DNA of 64,000 nucleotides from Odiellus spinosus (lineage: Eukaryota > Arthropoda > Arachnida > Opiliones > Phalangiidae), in the NCBI GenBank assembly GCA_963920705.1, contig OY987230.1, positions 8,999,185-9,063,184 on the forward strand. Direction: 5' to 3'. Made by a program: the position numbers and the translations under genes. How positions within the stretch are numbered: the first letter of the stretch is position 1; every line of letters starts with the position of its first letter. Positions 1 to 11,684 of this stretch are shown here, piece after piece. The notes under the pieces were generated by a model. It did not search any database. It worked only from the letters and a program-made list of their open reading frames with translations, and was not told the DNA's origin.

Positions 1-81
1 ACCTCTCGAATACATTTTTGGCATCCCGTGATTCCGAAAATAAATTCAAAAGCTGTTCCATTTTTAGCTCCAAGTTTCCCT
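1..81. repeat. Family A element, right end only (cut by window edge)
   Basis: Matches the right arm of the full family A copies at 5358-5828 and 9343-9791: an 'attccgaaaataaattc' block, then 'tgttccatttttagctcc', ending in CCCT followed by TTTA in place of the usual TTAA. The rest of the element lies outside the window. Not coding. Confidence 0.8.
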
Positions 82-1510
82 TTACAAAATCAGGTTTATC
101 AATGAACCTCTGTCCATTGTTTAACAGTCTCAAAAAGGTTCAACTTTTAACCAAATAAGGTGCTCCCATGGTTGCGCGACTTTCGAACCTTCAAAAGTTA
201 AATTTTGAGTTCGGCTTTGGTTAAGATAAAGGGCCCATCGTGTGAAAGAATCGGGACGAGGGTTTATCCAAATCTGTTACTATCAGATCAAATGTTGGCT
301 CTATAAGAGTAACGCTACCATTATGATGACGTAGAATGTGTAAAAATTGGAAGATATATTTTTTAGAGTTTCCCAAGTAATTATATTTTTTATTTTGGAA
401 TCTTTTTTAATAATCTTTCCGAAAAAGCGAAAATGCTACTAAAAATCGGTTTCAGCATCACTTTGAATACAGTATTTAAGTTTAAACTTACTCCTCAAGG
501 TCAACTAATTGCATTTTAATTATAATAATTACAATTAATTCAATGCTAAAATTTGAATCATTTGCTGAACAATTCCAATATGCTTTACTCGGTTTTACTG
601 CATGCAAACAAGTTCTTCTTTTGAATAGTTTTAAAACTTGGAAACGATAAAAAAATCTAATATTTTCCCAGTTCTTCCTTCCTTTAACACTTTCGAATAT
701 TTTATACTATCTGAAAGGGGTCCTTATGATTATTCTAACATTTAGCGAGTAAAGACAAAACATTGTTATATTCTTATATTTTTAATCGTTTTAAACGGCA
801 AGGATTTTTATTATATTCGTGGGAAAATAAGCTGCTGGCTCTAAAGGCGCGTGCTATCTCGCTTTAAAAAATGTCTAACTCGAAAACTCTTAACAGGGAT
901 AACCAGTCAGGAAAAGCGAGATCAAGCTGTAAGCAGTTTTTTTTATTTTATTTTTTCAAATTTCATTTGAAATTTCACCCAAGTGATGGCAAACAATTTT
1001 TTGCATTCCCCGTCTCAATTATGTCAATACCGGTACTCAAGAAACCTCTCAATCCACTTTGCTCGTAACGCTTCCTGATTTTATATTGAATATAAAAGTT
1101 TATCTTTAATTAAAATAGGTAACTTGCAGCAAAATATAGATTCTATAGAACATAGTGAAAACTAGAGTTCCGGATTTGGACAAGATAATCCAAAATATTT
1201 GGTTAATCAGTTAATTACTAATAATAATAGGTTAAATATTTGCGATTATATTGGATTTATCATAGACTTCCCTGGATAATTTCAAATTATGAAAAATGGC
1301 CAAATTTGGTCAAAAATGGTATCAATTTAGAACAAATTCCAACAGAATTCGACCATGAATTCAACTAAAGCTAGTGTATCAGAGATATTTTAAATTTTTC
1401 TCCACTTCTGACCAAATTAGAAGATTTTATCTAGAGGTCTGGGTTTCGGCAAGATATTCCACAAATATTTGGTTAATGGGCTAATTATTAATAATACTCT
1501 TTAGTATATT
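82..1510. other. Gene-free AT-rich stretch with a diverged direct repeat
   Basis: No credible coding region. Around 290-360 there is a weak match to the middle of family F ('taccattatgatgacgtag'). Positions about 1162-1232 and 1433-1505 are diverged direct copies of each other (both contain 'atatttggttaat' followed by an AT-rich 'ctaataataat' run), spaced about 270 bp. The 65-residue frame at 871-1068 has no recognisable domain. Confidence 0.5.
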
Positions 1511-2050
1511 CAAAAGTCTATCGCTTTATTCCATAAAAGTAAACAACACCAAGTAGCTTAAAGGCCTAGGATTTCTTCTGCCTGTTTCACTGGAAGTGGG
1601 CTCACCTTCTGAGCTTCCCCTTTGGGTAGCAAGGCAAGAGAAAGCCTGGAGGGTGAGTCTGTTTCCAGGGTGACAGCCAGAAGTAATCCTAGGCCTTTAA
1701 TACTATCAGCAAAGGTTCGGTTTTACGATATAACCCATCCCTTTAAAATACCCAAAAAAGTCATCACCCCTGTCTGGCTCGAGTGGTTTGGACTCTTCCT
1801 CGATATTTTGTGTCGAGAGAGAGAGGGACGGAATTTAGGCGGGCCGCGCTTGGCTATATTGTCTTTCCCCCAACTCTGGAATTTCTCCAAAGAGTGGCGC
1901 TTCCTCCGTTGACTATTTACACGGCGACTGCAGCCGCTAGAGTGTCTCGAATCAGAATCTGTCGGTACATTTACCCAGGTCCCTTTGCTGATAGTATTAA
2001 GCTACGGGGGGCGTTGGTTACTTTAATGGAATGAAGTGATAGACTTTTGA
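1511..2050. mobile_element. Family H inverted-repeat element (interrupted by a G element)
   Basis: The ends are inverted repeats: CAAAAGTCTATCGCTTTATT at the left, and 'gaagtgatagacttttg' at the right. The interior (about 1701-2030) is closely similar to a second copy at 59201-59585, including 'ctggctcgagtggtttggac' and 'cggaatttctccaaagagtg'. Copy 59201 lacks the block at 1562-1696, so that block is a later insertion. The open frames at 1622-1912 and 1783-2034 run through the element and its insertion and are not conserved as proteins. No target duplication is obvious. Non-autonomous DNA element; superfamily not assigned. Confidence 0.75.
1562..1696. mobile_element. Family G mini-element with TTAA flanks, nested in family H
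   Basis: A 135-bp element with a perfect terminal inverted repeat AGGCCTAGGATT...AATCCTAGGCCT, flanked on both sides by TTAA (1558-1561 and 1697-1700). The interior is itself partly palindromic ('gggctcacc' against 'ggtgagt'). A second copy sits at 51811-51948, also with TTAA flanks. The family H copy at 59201 shows the uninterrupted site, which confirms the insertion boundaries. Confidence 0.85.
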
Positions 2051-3200
2051 TGGTAGTTAGGGTAAATGCTTTGAGATGTTCCTAGGACAATTCTCTATGA
2101 AGTTGATGGTAACGGGGAAAACCCTATTTTCTCTCGTTTGTACACACTTATGATTAGGTGAAAGCTCGTTTGAACTGATTAGTGATCGCGAGAAAGATGA
2201 CGTGTACAAACCCCCAAATGTCATGGGAATTTCTGGCAGATAAAATAGGCTTATTTAGGTATATCGTATCGAGATGAACATTCGAAAAAATGATAGGCCT
2301 AAATAATTTTAAAACGAAGTTCGCGACGCAACCCTATAGAAAAGATCCGAGGGTGTAGTTTGAATTGATTCGAAATTTCTTTTTCAAGATGAGATGAAGA
2401 GATGAATGATGAATTCGAATCTCGGGTGATCCGGATTTCGAGCTAATTTGTCAAATCTGGGAAACCGGTTTAAGACAGCCTATACATATAGTATTATACC
2501 TTTTTTTCTTCTGGCTAGACTTCTCCCCATCAACCGCGGCATCTCCGTCGCGCGGAATTCTATTTTTAGTCAAAATATGATGGCTTCCATCACCGAAAAA
2601 CGTCTCGCGAGAAAACTTGGCCCTCTCCTCTCTCTTAAAAATAATTTTTTTCTATACTTTTTTTAAATTTTTTTCTACAAGTCCCGGTTTTAGCTCCTGG
2701 CTAAAATTAAAAACACTGTTTTTAGGTTTAAAGGTAGGACGAAACCAGACTGATGAAAGTTCAGATTCAAGGCTGATTGTATTGGAATAAGAGCTCCGAA
2801 TTTAGAAATTTATCTTAGACCCTAATATTTTGCAAAGTCTACATTATATTCTACTATTAAAAATAAGACTAGGAGACGTATATTAAAACATTTGGGAAAT
2901 GTAACTGGACAAAGCAAAAAATTGGAAAAGATTCTCATTTTGACAATGGATAAAAAGGAGAAACTTGCCAATTTGACAATGCCCTAATCGAGGCAGGTTT
3001 AAGAAATTTATTGAAACGTCTTAGCCTTTAATATTTTGCTAAAATATTCAAAATTTCTTACACATTTAGTTCGAAGTTTCCCTTTAAAATAAATAGAGTA
3101 CGTAACAGTTTTATTTTCTGATATCGAACCCGTAGTCGTCACTAGCGCGGTTGCGCGGTTTCGCGGTTATTTTATTTTATTTTTTTCACTAAGCTTCTAT
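2051..3200. other. Gene-free stretch
   Basis: AT-rich sequence with scattered stop codons in all frames and no recognisable protein, RNA gene or tandem array. The 72-residue frame at 2448-2666 ends in a T-rich run and looks random. No clear family match apart from generic AT-rich similarity. Confidence 0.5.
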
Positions 3201-3494
3201 CAAGAAGGATCAGATAAGGAGAGGAAAAGTGGGAACGGCGCGGCTCCTACTGCGTCGGCCTAAACTCCCACTCTGAGAGAACGGGGGGACAGACGGGGGT
3301 AGAGATGCTTCGTGGTAAATTGTTGTCACGTGGGTAAAACTAATCCTTTATGAGACGCGCTAGCTAGCGACCACGTGACAACAGTTTACCTCGAGAATTT
3401 CCTATCCCCCTTTCCACCCGAGTGGGAGGTTGGCTCTTCTCTCTCTCTAACTCAACGCAGCCCCACTTTTCCTCTCCTTATCTGATCCTTCTTG
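3201..3494. mobile_element. Family M fold-back element with 7-bp target duplication
   Basis: A 294-bp near-palindrome. The outer arms begin CAAGAAGGATCAGATAAGGA and end with the reverse complement, finishing CCTTCTTG. An inner pair, 'ggtaaattgttgtcacgtgg' against 'ccacgtgacaacagtttacc', also folds. It is flanked by a perfect 7-bp direct repeat CTTCTAT at 3194-3200 and 3495-3501, as expected of a target-site duplication. No open frame of note; only one copy was seen in this window. Confidence 0.85.
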
Positions 3495-3540
3495 CTTCTA
3501 TTTTCTTGTTCCAGTGGGAGTTTGCACTGTTTTAATCCAC

Positions 3541-3564
3541 AGACAGACAGACAGACAGACAGAC
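3541..3564. repeat. (AGAC)6 microsatellite
   Basis: Six uninterrupted AGAC units. A short simple repeat next to, but outside, the family M element. Confidence 0.95.
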
Positions 3565-4164
3565 GTACATACAATATTATATATTAGATATTTTTAAACC
3601 CAATTAGGAGACTTTATGCTAAACTAGTCCCTAGCTGTAACCCTTTAAACTCGCCGTAAATATATATTTTTTATAATTTAATAATTTTTGAAGTGGAAAG
3701 GTCGTGAACCCGTCCATTTCGGTGTCAGAAACGTCCTCCCCTTCTCTTAGAAAGAATTTGATCGTCAAATTGGAGAGGCTGGATGGAATAAATATATTTT
3801 AGGAAACTTGCCGGTCTTTTTTAAGCGTATATAAGACTTAAAAATAAAAGTTTTAGGTATATATATAGGAACCCGATTTTCTAAAAATCGAACCAAAGAA
3901 GCGGAGGTACACTCGCTGGTTTTATACTCTTTAACCGAGTTAGAACCGAGGGGAATAGCCCGTCATGGGAAAAGCGTTTTACATTTTAAAACTGGTTTAA
4001 ACGCGTAGACGAAAAAGAAATGTTTACGCTTTTAACTTCCATAGGACTTGTCAAATATCTTAAAGCTCTTTTAATATTCTCCTTTTTAAAGTTTAACATT
4101 TTTTATTTATATTTTCAATCGAGCTCTAAAGTGTATTTTTTGTTTTTGATCCCACTTTTTTTAA
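3565..4164. other. Gene-free stretch
   Basis: AT-rich with no coding potential and no repeat family that I recognise from elsewhere in the window. Confidence 0.45.
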
Positions 4165-4412
4165 AGGGAGGGTAAACACGAAAATCATGGAGATCCTCAA
4201 TTTCTTGACATTAATGGGTCAGCCACCAATCATTAGTCGATGACCCTTCAATGCGAAAAAAATCAGGATCACCATGAATCCAGCTAAGCCTATTTTCCGG
4301 ATAAGTTTTATATTGATTTCAAGTTCATTACTCGTTTATAATTTTTCTTACTGGTGGATAAGGCCTAATTAAACGATAAGAAATCCATAAAAAAATAGGT
4401 TGTATTCTCCCT
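4165..4412. mobile_element. Family B element, short form, intact TTAA flanks
   Basis: A 248-bp copy bounded by TTAA at 4161-4164 and 4413-4416, starting AGGGAGG and ending TTCTCCCT. It has the family core: 'catggagatcct', a loop with 'gaccaatcattagtcgatgac', then 'ccatgaatccagctaagcct'. The left arm is shorter than in longer copies such as 47726-48148. Non-coding MITE. Confidence 0.85.
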
Positions 4413-5357
4413 TTAAGGGAAAAATTGAGAGGAAGGGAAATAGATGAAGGAACCTCCACACCAGGAGAGGAATTTTCGAGATTGTTTTTCGATGGAGCCA
4501 TGCATAGTATATTATCAATGATAATATATTATCAATGACGCAGTGCCGCTATAGTTTTATATACTATCGAGATTAGGTGATACAATAGAGCAGACTTGGC
4601 TACTTAGAGGTTTTAATTTACTTATGGTAATAATATGGACAGATTAACTCGGCGAATGGGGCTGGGTGGGAGAAATATCGCTGACACGGATATAGATAAA
4701 CTAAGCTTAATAAATGCTTGGTGCTCACGAGCGCTATGAGCTTTACAAGCTATGACGTAGCTGATGACGTCGACGGCAACATTCCCTAATTAAGCTCCTC
4801 CTCTTTTATGATAGCAACTATTTCTTCCCGAACCAACACGAAGTGATTTCTCACGTTAATTTGATAACCAGTTATAGAAATCGAAGCGCATTTAGGTCTA
4901 TGTATGAACGCGGCTTTGGTCCATGGTGGCTGAGATCTATACTCTTTAGTGGGGTTTTCATATATTCTTAGTTCTAAGTTTTTTCAAAGGTGTATTTTGA
5001 AAATTTGTCACCGTGCAGAGCCTGTATCATTTTACTTCCGAGTTTCCATCTAAACATTTGCGTAGTCTTTGATTTTAATCGGTGTATGGCGGGATGTCAA
5101 GTTAGTTTAAATAGTGGAACTGATTTCCTTTGATAGTTTTTAGAGACGTTCATTTTCGAGGAATCTGCCCCCTAGAAGGTCAATCCTTGTCGAGAAAATT
5201 ATTTGTCGGGTTAAAAAAAATAGCATTAAAGGCAGAGACAGTTTGGCGTACGACCAAAAAATTATTGCGTTACAGTCGAGGGAATTTTTCAAGCGTCGGC
5301 GACACGAATTTCTAGGGGACAACATTTTTATTTACGTAAGATAAAAAACAAACTTGA
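4413..5357. other. Gene-free stretch with a short AT-rich direct repeat
   Basis: At about 4507-4540 the block 'atattatcaatga' is repeated twice. The neighbouring 'ctatagttttatatactatcg' resembles 'gttatagtttttctatcgag' at about 8913, suggesting a dispersed but unresolved repeat. 'tgtatgaacgcggctttggt' near 4900 resembles the end of family C. No gene supported. Confidence 0.45.
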
Positions 5358-5828
5358 AGGGATACTTGGATCTAAACATGAAACAGCATTCGGAATCACC
5401 ATGCCAAAAAACCGTATTCGACAATTTTCAAACACACGTTTTTGGTTTTTTTGAATTTATTTGGTTAAGTTCGAATGTTATTAAGTATAAATTTGGGCCA
5501 ATCAAATTATTTCAGCCTTCAACAGCGCTTGCAATGTCCTAACTTTAAAAGAATAGGCCGACGTTTGATAGCGAAGGCCTTGGTGGTCAAACGCCGGCAT
5601 ATTATTTTAATGTCAGGACAATACAAGCCCTGTTAAAGGCTGAAATAATATGATTGGCCCGAATTTATATTTAGTTTTATTCAAGCTTTACCAAACTTTA
5701 GAAATTAATTTAAACACCAAAAACGTGTCTAAAAGTTATTTTGAAAGTTCTCGAATACTTATTTCCATGGCATATTGATTCCGAAAATAAATTCAAAAGT
5801 TGTTCCATTTTTAGCTCCGCGTTTCCCT
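5358..5828. mobile_element. Family A palindromic element, full copy
   Basis: About 471 bp, almost entirely an imperfect palindrome with arms of about 220 bp. The left arm starts AGGGATACTTGGATCTAAAC, the right arm ends in CCCT, and the flanks are TTGA and TTAA. Central landmarks are 'cagccttcaacagcgcttg' and its inverted counterpart 'caagccctgttaaaggctg'. The small frame at 5354-5542 lies in the left arm and is not a gene. Diverged relatives are at 9343-9791, 37167-37566 and elsewhere. Confidence 0.85.
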
Positions 5829-6117
5829 TTAATACCATTCCAAAATATATAATCCTCTATAGGTCTGTCCGTCTGAAACGCTAAAGTGAACACGCAAAGT
5901 TAGATACTCTATATAAACTAATGACTTACTTTTTATATTATGTGGCATAATAATGTACGTAATATATATAATAATAGAATATGTAATAATTATAATTACT
6001 AAAATTCCTCTTACTTAAACAAAATTCCCTTTGATAGCGACCACAGTTGCATTCGAAACGATGTTTCCCTAGCTTTAGCTAAAGATAATTTAATGCACGG
6101 AACTTAAAGGGAAACTT

Positions 6118-6260
6118 GGAGCTAAAAATGGAACAGCTTTTGAATTTATTTTTGGAATCACCGGATGCTAAAAAAACGTATTCAAGAATTTATTCAGAAT
6201 TTTTTGCCAGGTGTTCGGTATTTAAATTTATTTCTGAAGTTAGGTAAAATTTTAAATTAA
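6118..6260. mobile_element. Family A element, left arm only
   Basis: Starts after TTAA (6114-6117) with AGGGAAACTTGGAGCTAAAA and follows the family A left arm through the 'tttctgaagttaggtaaa' block, then the similarity stops. A truncated copy. Confidence 0.75.
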
Positions 6261-7058
6261 GCTTAAGCGCTATTAAAAACAACGCAACTTTACTAGACGT
6301 ATACTTTTCCTTTTCCTTTTGTTTGTAAAATTGAGAATTTAGAATCTTTCCAAGGACCAAGGTGGTGTAATCTCGGTTTTAACTGCATGACTATACAGTG
6401 ACGACGTCGTGTTATATTGGTTCAGTCTTTATTTGGCAATAATTAATTTTCATTCCGGAAATATCGCGTCACGTTGTTACTGTCACTTTAAGGCTCGCAT
6501 GGGATGGTTCGTCGCGTCTCTTTTCGTACCCTTATACCCTACACCATCAGAAAGAAAAAAATTCAAAAAAAAAAAATCGGTTTATTAATCATTTTGTGAC
6601 AAAGATTGTATCTCTTTTCGTGGGAGTGAAAATAGAGCGTTGGCAAGTTGATGGCATCCGAGGCACGTTTTCTTTTCCTCTTTCTCATCATGTCCTTCCG
6701 AAAGTCTGTTCCACAACTTTGAGGGAATTCGCTAAAAAATTAGCTGTAGGATAGGATCGACGAGCTATACTGTTCATTCTACGTAATTGGTGTACAAGCC
6801 TGTATCGTGCACCAATTACGTACGTACACCAATTACGTACGTACTAAAGTGATTACGTAACTGAATATGTATTCTTATTAAGCATTACGGAATCATGTAA
6901 CATGCAGGTTACCGCGTAATCTGTTAGTCCTTCGGGAGGTCGGTTTACTAATCATTTGCCTATATGATTCGTCATGTGCTTAATTATACATAGTATTCAC
7001 TAAGGTGAACGACTTTAAACAATCGACAAGGGGCTTCAAAAAACTGGTCAACTTTCAA
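6261..7058. other. Gene-free stretch with a short hairpin
   Basis: At 6781-6839, 'acgtaattggtg' is followed by two copies of its reverse complement 'caccaattacgt', which could form a small hairpin. 'actgtcactttaa' at about 6480-6491 resembles the end of family F. No coding potential. Confidence 0.5.
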
Positions 7059-7317
7059 GTGATCGACAAGGGATTTTGACCAATTGATGGACAAGGGGTT
7101 TCGACCCATTGGCCGACTTTCAAATGATCGACAATTTGTTTTGACCAATTAATAGACAAGGGGGTTTTGACCAATTGATAGACAAGGGGGTTTTGACCAA
7201 TTGATAGACAAGGGGGTTTTGACCAATTGATAGACAAGGGGGTTTGGACCAATTGATAGACAAGGGGGTTTGGACCAATTGGTCGACTTTCAAATGAGCG
7301 ACAAGGGATTTTGACCA
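7059..7317. repeat. 26-bp minisatellite
   Basis: Tandem copies of a 26-bp unit ('gatagacaagggggttttga' plus 'ccaatt'), cleanest at about 7150-7275 and degenerate at both sides. The 87-residue minus-strand frame at 7055-7318 is a translation of the repeat, not a gene. The array ends about 10 bp before the right end of a family F element. Confidence 0.9.
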
Positions 7318-7326
7318 TGTTGTCGA

Positions 7327-7375
7327 CTACTCAATTTCTATTTAGAGTTCGTGAATAATCCGTGACAGTCTCACT
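7327..7375. mobile_element. Family F element, right end
   Basis: Matches the right end of the family F piece at 45656-45897 ('ctcaatttc...gagttc...gacag') and finishes CTCACT followed by TTAA (7376-7379). It adjoins the 26-bp array, so the array may lie inside a decayed F element. Confidence 0.7.
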
Positions 7376-9342
7376 TTAAAGTGATAATAAGTGTACATTA
7401 TTATATTCATCAAAGGCTTATAGTTAATTTTCAATTAACAAAGTTGTCATTTAAGCCTGGCACTTAGCCAAACTATGAAAATCCAAGTTATATAAATTCA
7501 ATAGCCTCCATTTTCAGCTTAGCCAATTACTAGTTAAAAATATACATGAGCATACTATAGTATTTATACAAAAGCTTGTGGTAACCTGCTAATACAAGAA
7601 TTCTTTAGTCAATGGCGAGAATTTGATATTTCACGTTTTGGAAAGTTAGGAAATTTTCTCTAGGGGTTATTTTTAGACTTCTGGTATCACCAAAATGAGT
7701 CCCAATAAAAGATCTGGTTATTTAGATCCCTAAATACGTTGCAGGGCAAAAAATATACATTTCTAATTACCTACTTGTAGAACTATCCATACCAGGGCCT
7801 CTGAAGATTGAATTCTTATTTTTCTTCATTTCATTTTCATAAAGACTCGGAAAAGAGTAAAAATGAGAAAGAAAGAAACCCCTTTTTCTTCGCGTCAATC
7901 ATTCGTCAAAAATGTGCTCCCTTTTTGGATAGTATTTTATTGTATCCTTACGAGGAGGACGCCAATAAAGGGAGAGAACCTAGGAATGGAATACCAAAGC
8001 GCAGGACGTTGAGGAGACTAAGGGTTTGTTACACGGATGTATTTTGGGTCAGAAATTTAGAGAACCAGTCTAGTGAAAAATATGGATATAACCATAAGTA
8101 AATTAAACCTCTAAGTAGCCGAATGGCGTGATATCAATTTTTTCGTATAGGCAGTGAGTTTAGATGTTATTTTTTCTTCTTTGAAGTGGTGCCATTGGTC
8201 TCTGGTGGTCTAAGTAGTAACCAAGAAGTACGAAAGACAACGAAGAGGGATTTAACATTTATCGAGACACTCCTAGGGGCTGTCCTGTAGGAGAGTCTAG
8301 AAGTTCTCTTTGCCCAGACTCGTGTCTTCGCCGCCTTTGACAGTTATTTTTTTCATGTTTAAGCATTTAAAAAAAGAAAAAAAGATGGCATAAATTTTCA
8401 CTTCTTTTGTTGAAGAGTGAGCGTTATATTATTTCTGAATAGACGAAAAGGGCCTTCAAATAAAAGAGTTTAAAAGAAACTATATTCCACTTTTATTTGT
8501 CACCATGTATACAAACCTAGGATACACCTTATTTGTAGCGAAAAATTGAACTTCGGGTGGTCGAGATCGAGGGGTCAGACACTCTTGAGTTCGCTGTAAA
8601 CCTGACTTCACTGAGTTCAATATTGACAGTGCATTGAGTTTTAACTCTTATGAACTCTGAGTTCAGCTTTGATAGTGCAAAGAGTTCCAAAATTTTGTTC
8701 GAGATATAATTGACGCTTGAAAGAAGGTTACGAAAACGCGCATGCACATGATGTCTTCTTCTAGCATATCCCAGGATTCCCAGGGAACAGAGAGATAACA
8801 ACCCCGTTATTTAAATTTGTGCATTAAATTTAAGGAATAATTGCCGAAGGCACCCCCTAAAGGAAAGTTTTTTCGAATTTCTGGTCTGTTAAAAGTGGAT
8901 GTAGCGCGCCGTTATAGTTTTTCTATCGAGTTTAGATGATACAAGAGTATAGGTTGTTTCTACTGAACATGATATTCAAGACCCCATTCAAAGGGACTAA
9001 AATAAAGAACAGAAAAAAGTTTAGGACAAGGCCACCGAGGAGAAACAAAATAGTTCTTGTCTACTGGCGCGGAGAGCCTATGCTAGACCGCGAGCCTTCA
9101 AAACAAAGATTACCTCGTCGAATCGATTTTTATTGGTTGGTTGTATCACGTGTCTTTTAAGGTGTTTGTACCGGCCGAGGCGAAAGGGTCCGAGTAGTTC
9201 TAACTTCCTAGATTTTTTGATATTTTATTTATTTTTGCTTATGACACTTTTTACATTTTTAACATTTAACAAGAGATAGTCTTACCCCAAAGTTTTTGCC
9301 ACTAATCAATAGGATTTACTGTTTTCCCAAGAAAGTTTTTAA
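7376..9342. other. Gene-free stretch
   Basis: No recognisable protein, RNA gene or well-defined repeat. The frames at 7808-8101 (97 residues), 8529-8801 (minus, 90) and 8936-9160 (74) have no familiar domain, are low complexity or lysine/arginine rich, and lack supporting context. Confidence 0.5.
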
Positions 9343-9791
9343 AGGGAAACTTGGTGCTAAAAATGGAACCGCTTTTGAACATATTTTTGGAATCGCCATG
9401 CCAAAAAATTGTTTGAGAATTTTTCCAGAATTTTTAGACACGTTTTTGGTGTTTAAATTAATTTCTAACGTTCGGTAAGATTTCTATAAAAGTAAATATA
9501 AATTCGGACCAATCATATTATTTCAGCCTTCATCAGTGCTTGTAATGTCTTAACATGAAAATAATAGGCCGGCGTTCGATGGCCAACGTCTTACGCGTCA
9601 AACACCGGCCTATTATTTTAAAATTAAGAGATTACAAGCGCTGTTTAAAGCTGAAATGATATGATTGGCCCGAATTTATATTTACTTTTATAGAAATTTT
9701 ACTAAACTTTAGAAATTAATTTAAAAACCAAATACGTGTCTAATAATACGTGTTCTCAAAAGCTGTTCCATTTTTAGCTCCAAGTTTCCCT
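9343..9791. mobile_element. Family A palindromic element, full copy
   Basis: About 449 bp: TTAA at 9339-9342, then AGGGAAACTTGGTGCTAAAA; it ends CCCT followed by TCAA, a one-base change from TTAA. Both arms and the central 'ttatttcagccttcatcagt' against 'tttaaagctgaaatgatatg' inversion are present. It aligns along its length with 5358-5828. Frame 9296-9478 is inside it and is not a gene. Confidence 0.85.
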
Positions 9792-11439
9792 TCAAGAGAT
9801 TAAAAAAACTCGTGTAACAAACCCTTTACGGGACGATTTGGAAACGAGGAGAGTAACCAATTTTTTTTTTTCTCTAAGTTGTAGTGGGGAGTAGGGATGT
9901 GTTTTAGATGCAATGATGGCGGGGGGGACGTAGAGGTTCGGCTGACGCCGTGGTAGACTTTTGAGGAAGGACGTTGCGCGCTGTAGGGCATACCGATAAT
10001 AACCCCACCGACGCCCGACTGAGAGAGACGCGAGTCTAGCTAGGCATCGTTGCTTTAATCATCTTAGGGCAAATACATTGTAACTTAACATAATTTTTCA
10101 AGTTTAGAATTTCTCGTAAAGACTATTAAGATGTTGTGACATATTTTAGGTTATATTTGCGATCTGTGTTGTCCAGGACGTGCCCAAGATTACCGGATAC
10201 CCGTTGAAAGTTCGAAACTGGTAAAATCAGACGAATGTTCGAAACTGTGTCATACAGCCATTGGAACTTTTTTCAGGTAAGATAAAAAAATACATTTTTC
10301 ATAAAGAAACCGTTTGAGATAATTCGCCCGCAACATTTGCCAATTGGCGTGTTTGAATCAGTTTTGACAATGCGGTTTTTGCATTTTGGACAATGATTTC
10401 TATACAGGAACGACAAAGTTTCGTTTTAAAATTATTGCACGCGCCTTATCTCAAAAAAGGCGCAATTTGAACATAATGGCGGGAAACATATGGTGGTTAA
10501 AATCACGTGTGAAACAGCGTAACAAGTATATATCTTATGAGCCCCATTCATTGGCTAGAACATCCCTTTAAACGATACTACTCTTGGTGTTCTGATAACG
10601 CCGAAGTATCTGCAAAGCATGCTCGTCTTCTGCAAGTAGTTAATATTATAAAATAACCTTGGAACTAGCAAAAAGAGTCGTTAAAAATCACCTGTTTATA
10701 CGGAAGATGTTACCCTTTTTTTTTCAAGGTTGGAACAAAGTGAAGTTTTATAATACCAACTATTATGTAATTGTACATGTAGGCAAACGTATAAAAGCTT
10801 AAGCCTAACTCGAGGAAGTCGTCGTAGGTGCAGTTTTAACGACATACCTTTAATGCGCTTGGAGTGACGTAATCTTCGATTTGTTCCTTTTTGCATTCCT
10901 AATGTAACAATCGAGAGACGGTAAATATATTTTTGGAAGGAGGGGAGTTTTTCAACACCTACGGAGCTATTTATTATTATAATTTTTTTTTTTTTGAGAA
11001 AGAGAGAACAGCCTTGTAGGTAAAGAAAATTAGAATTTATTCTTTCATTAAATTTTCACAATAAACAAAAGGTTATCAAAAAGCAGTCGATGTCAGTTGC
11101 AACCTTCAAAGTGTCAGTATTTCTAGTTTAAAAGCGAGTTTTATTCGAAAAACAAACGGTTTTTATAGAACTCCAGATGACGTTTCTATATATCCTTCCA
11201 TTTTGACCCATTGAGTAATTCAGTCGAATTGAATCGAACGTGAGTTTTTAAACACATTCGTCGAAAGGTGAGGGGAGCCAAGTTCTAATTATTGCTAATT
11301 TTAAGATTTTTGGGGCTCCCGAAATTTTACCTTTTGGCAAGCAAACTGCGACGGAGCTCCCCTCAATCCGGTACCGAATCTACGTTGATTTACTGGTCTA
11401 CAGAAATTTCAAAAGAATCCGAGTTACTATCTTTTAGCA
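9792..11439. other. Gene-free stretch upstream of the Ski promoter
   Basis: No gene recognised. Short T-runs occur at about 9860 and 10983. The frames at 9800-9991 (minus), 10386-10571 and 10696-10896 (minus) have no recognisable domain. Sequence at about 10750-10765 ('aagttttataataccaacta') resembles the end of family O (40217-40390). Confidence 0.45.
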
Positions 11440-11684
11440 TTAGGGAATGTGAAAGAGGGGGAATGCCTTCGAGACTAGAAACGACGGGGGTTGACAAGTA
11501 GCGGGGAGGCGAGGCGGACCCGGTTGGGGGAGGAAAGGGGTAGATATAGGGGGCAGGTAGAGTCGGGGGAAAGAGAGAGTAGGTGATTCCAGACGAAGCT
11601 GGAAGCGTTTTCTCGGCGTCTGCTATTATCGGCGCGAGTGCGCGTGAAAAATAAAAAAAAGTACGGAAAACTCTAGCGTGGAGC

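Noticed and set aside
4161-4416. Assigning the TTAA elements to piggyBac
   Set aside because: The target site fits but the termini read AGGG...CCCT, opposite to the piggyBac CCCT...AGGG; superfamily left open.
7055-7318. Minus-strand repetitive protein (INWSKPPLS repeats)
   Set aside because: Translation of the 26-bp array; no non-repeat portion.
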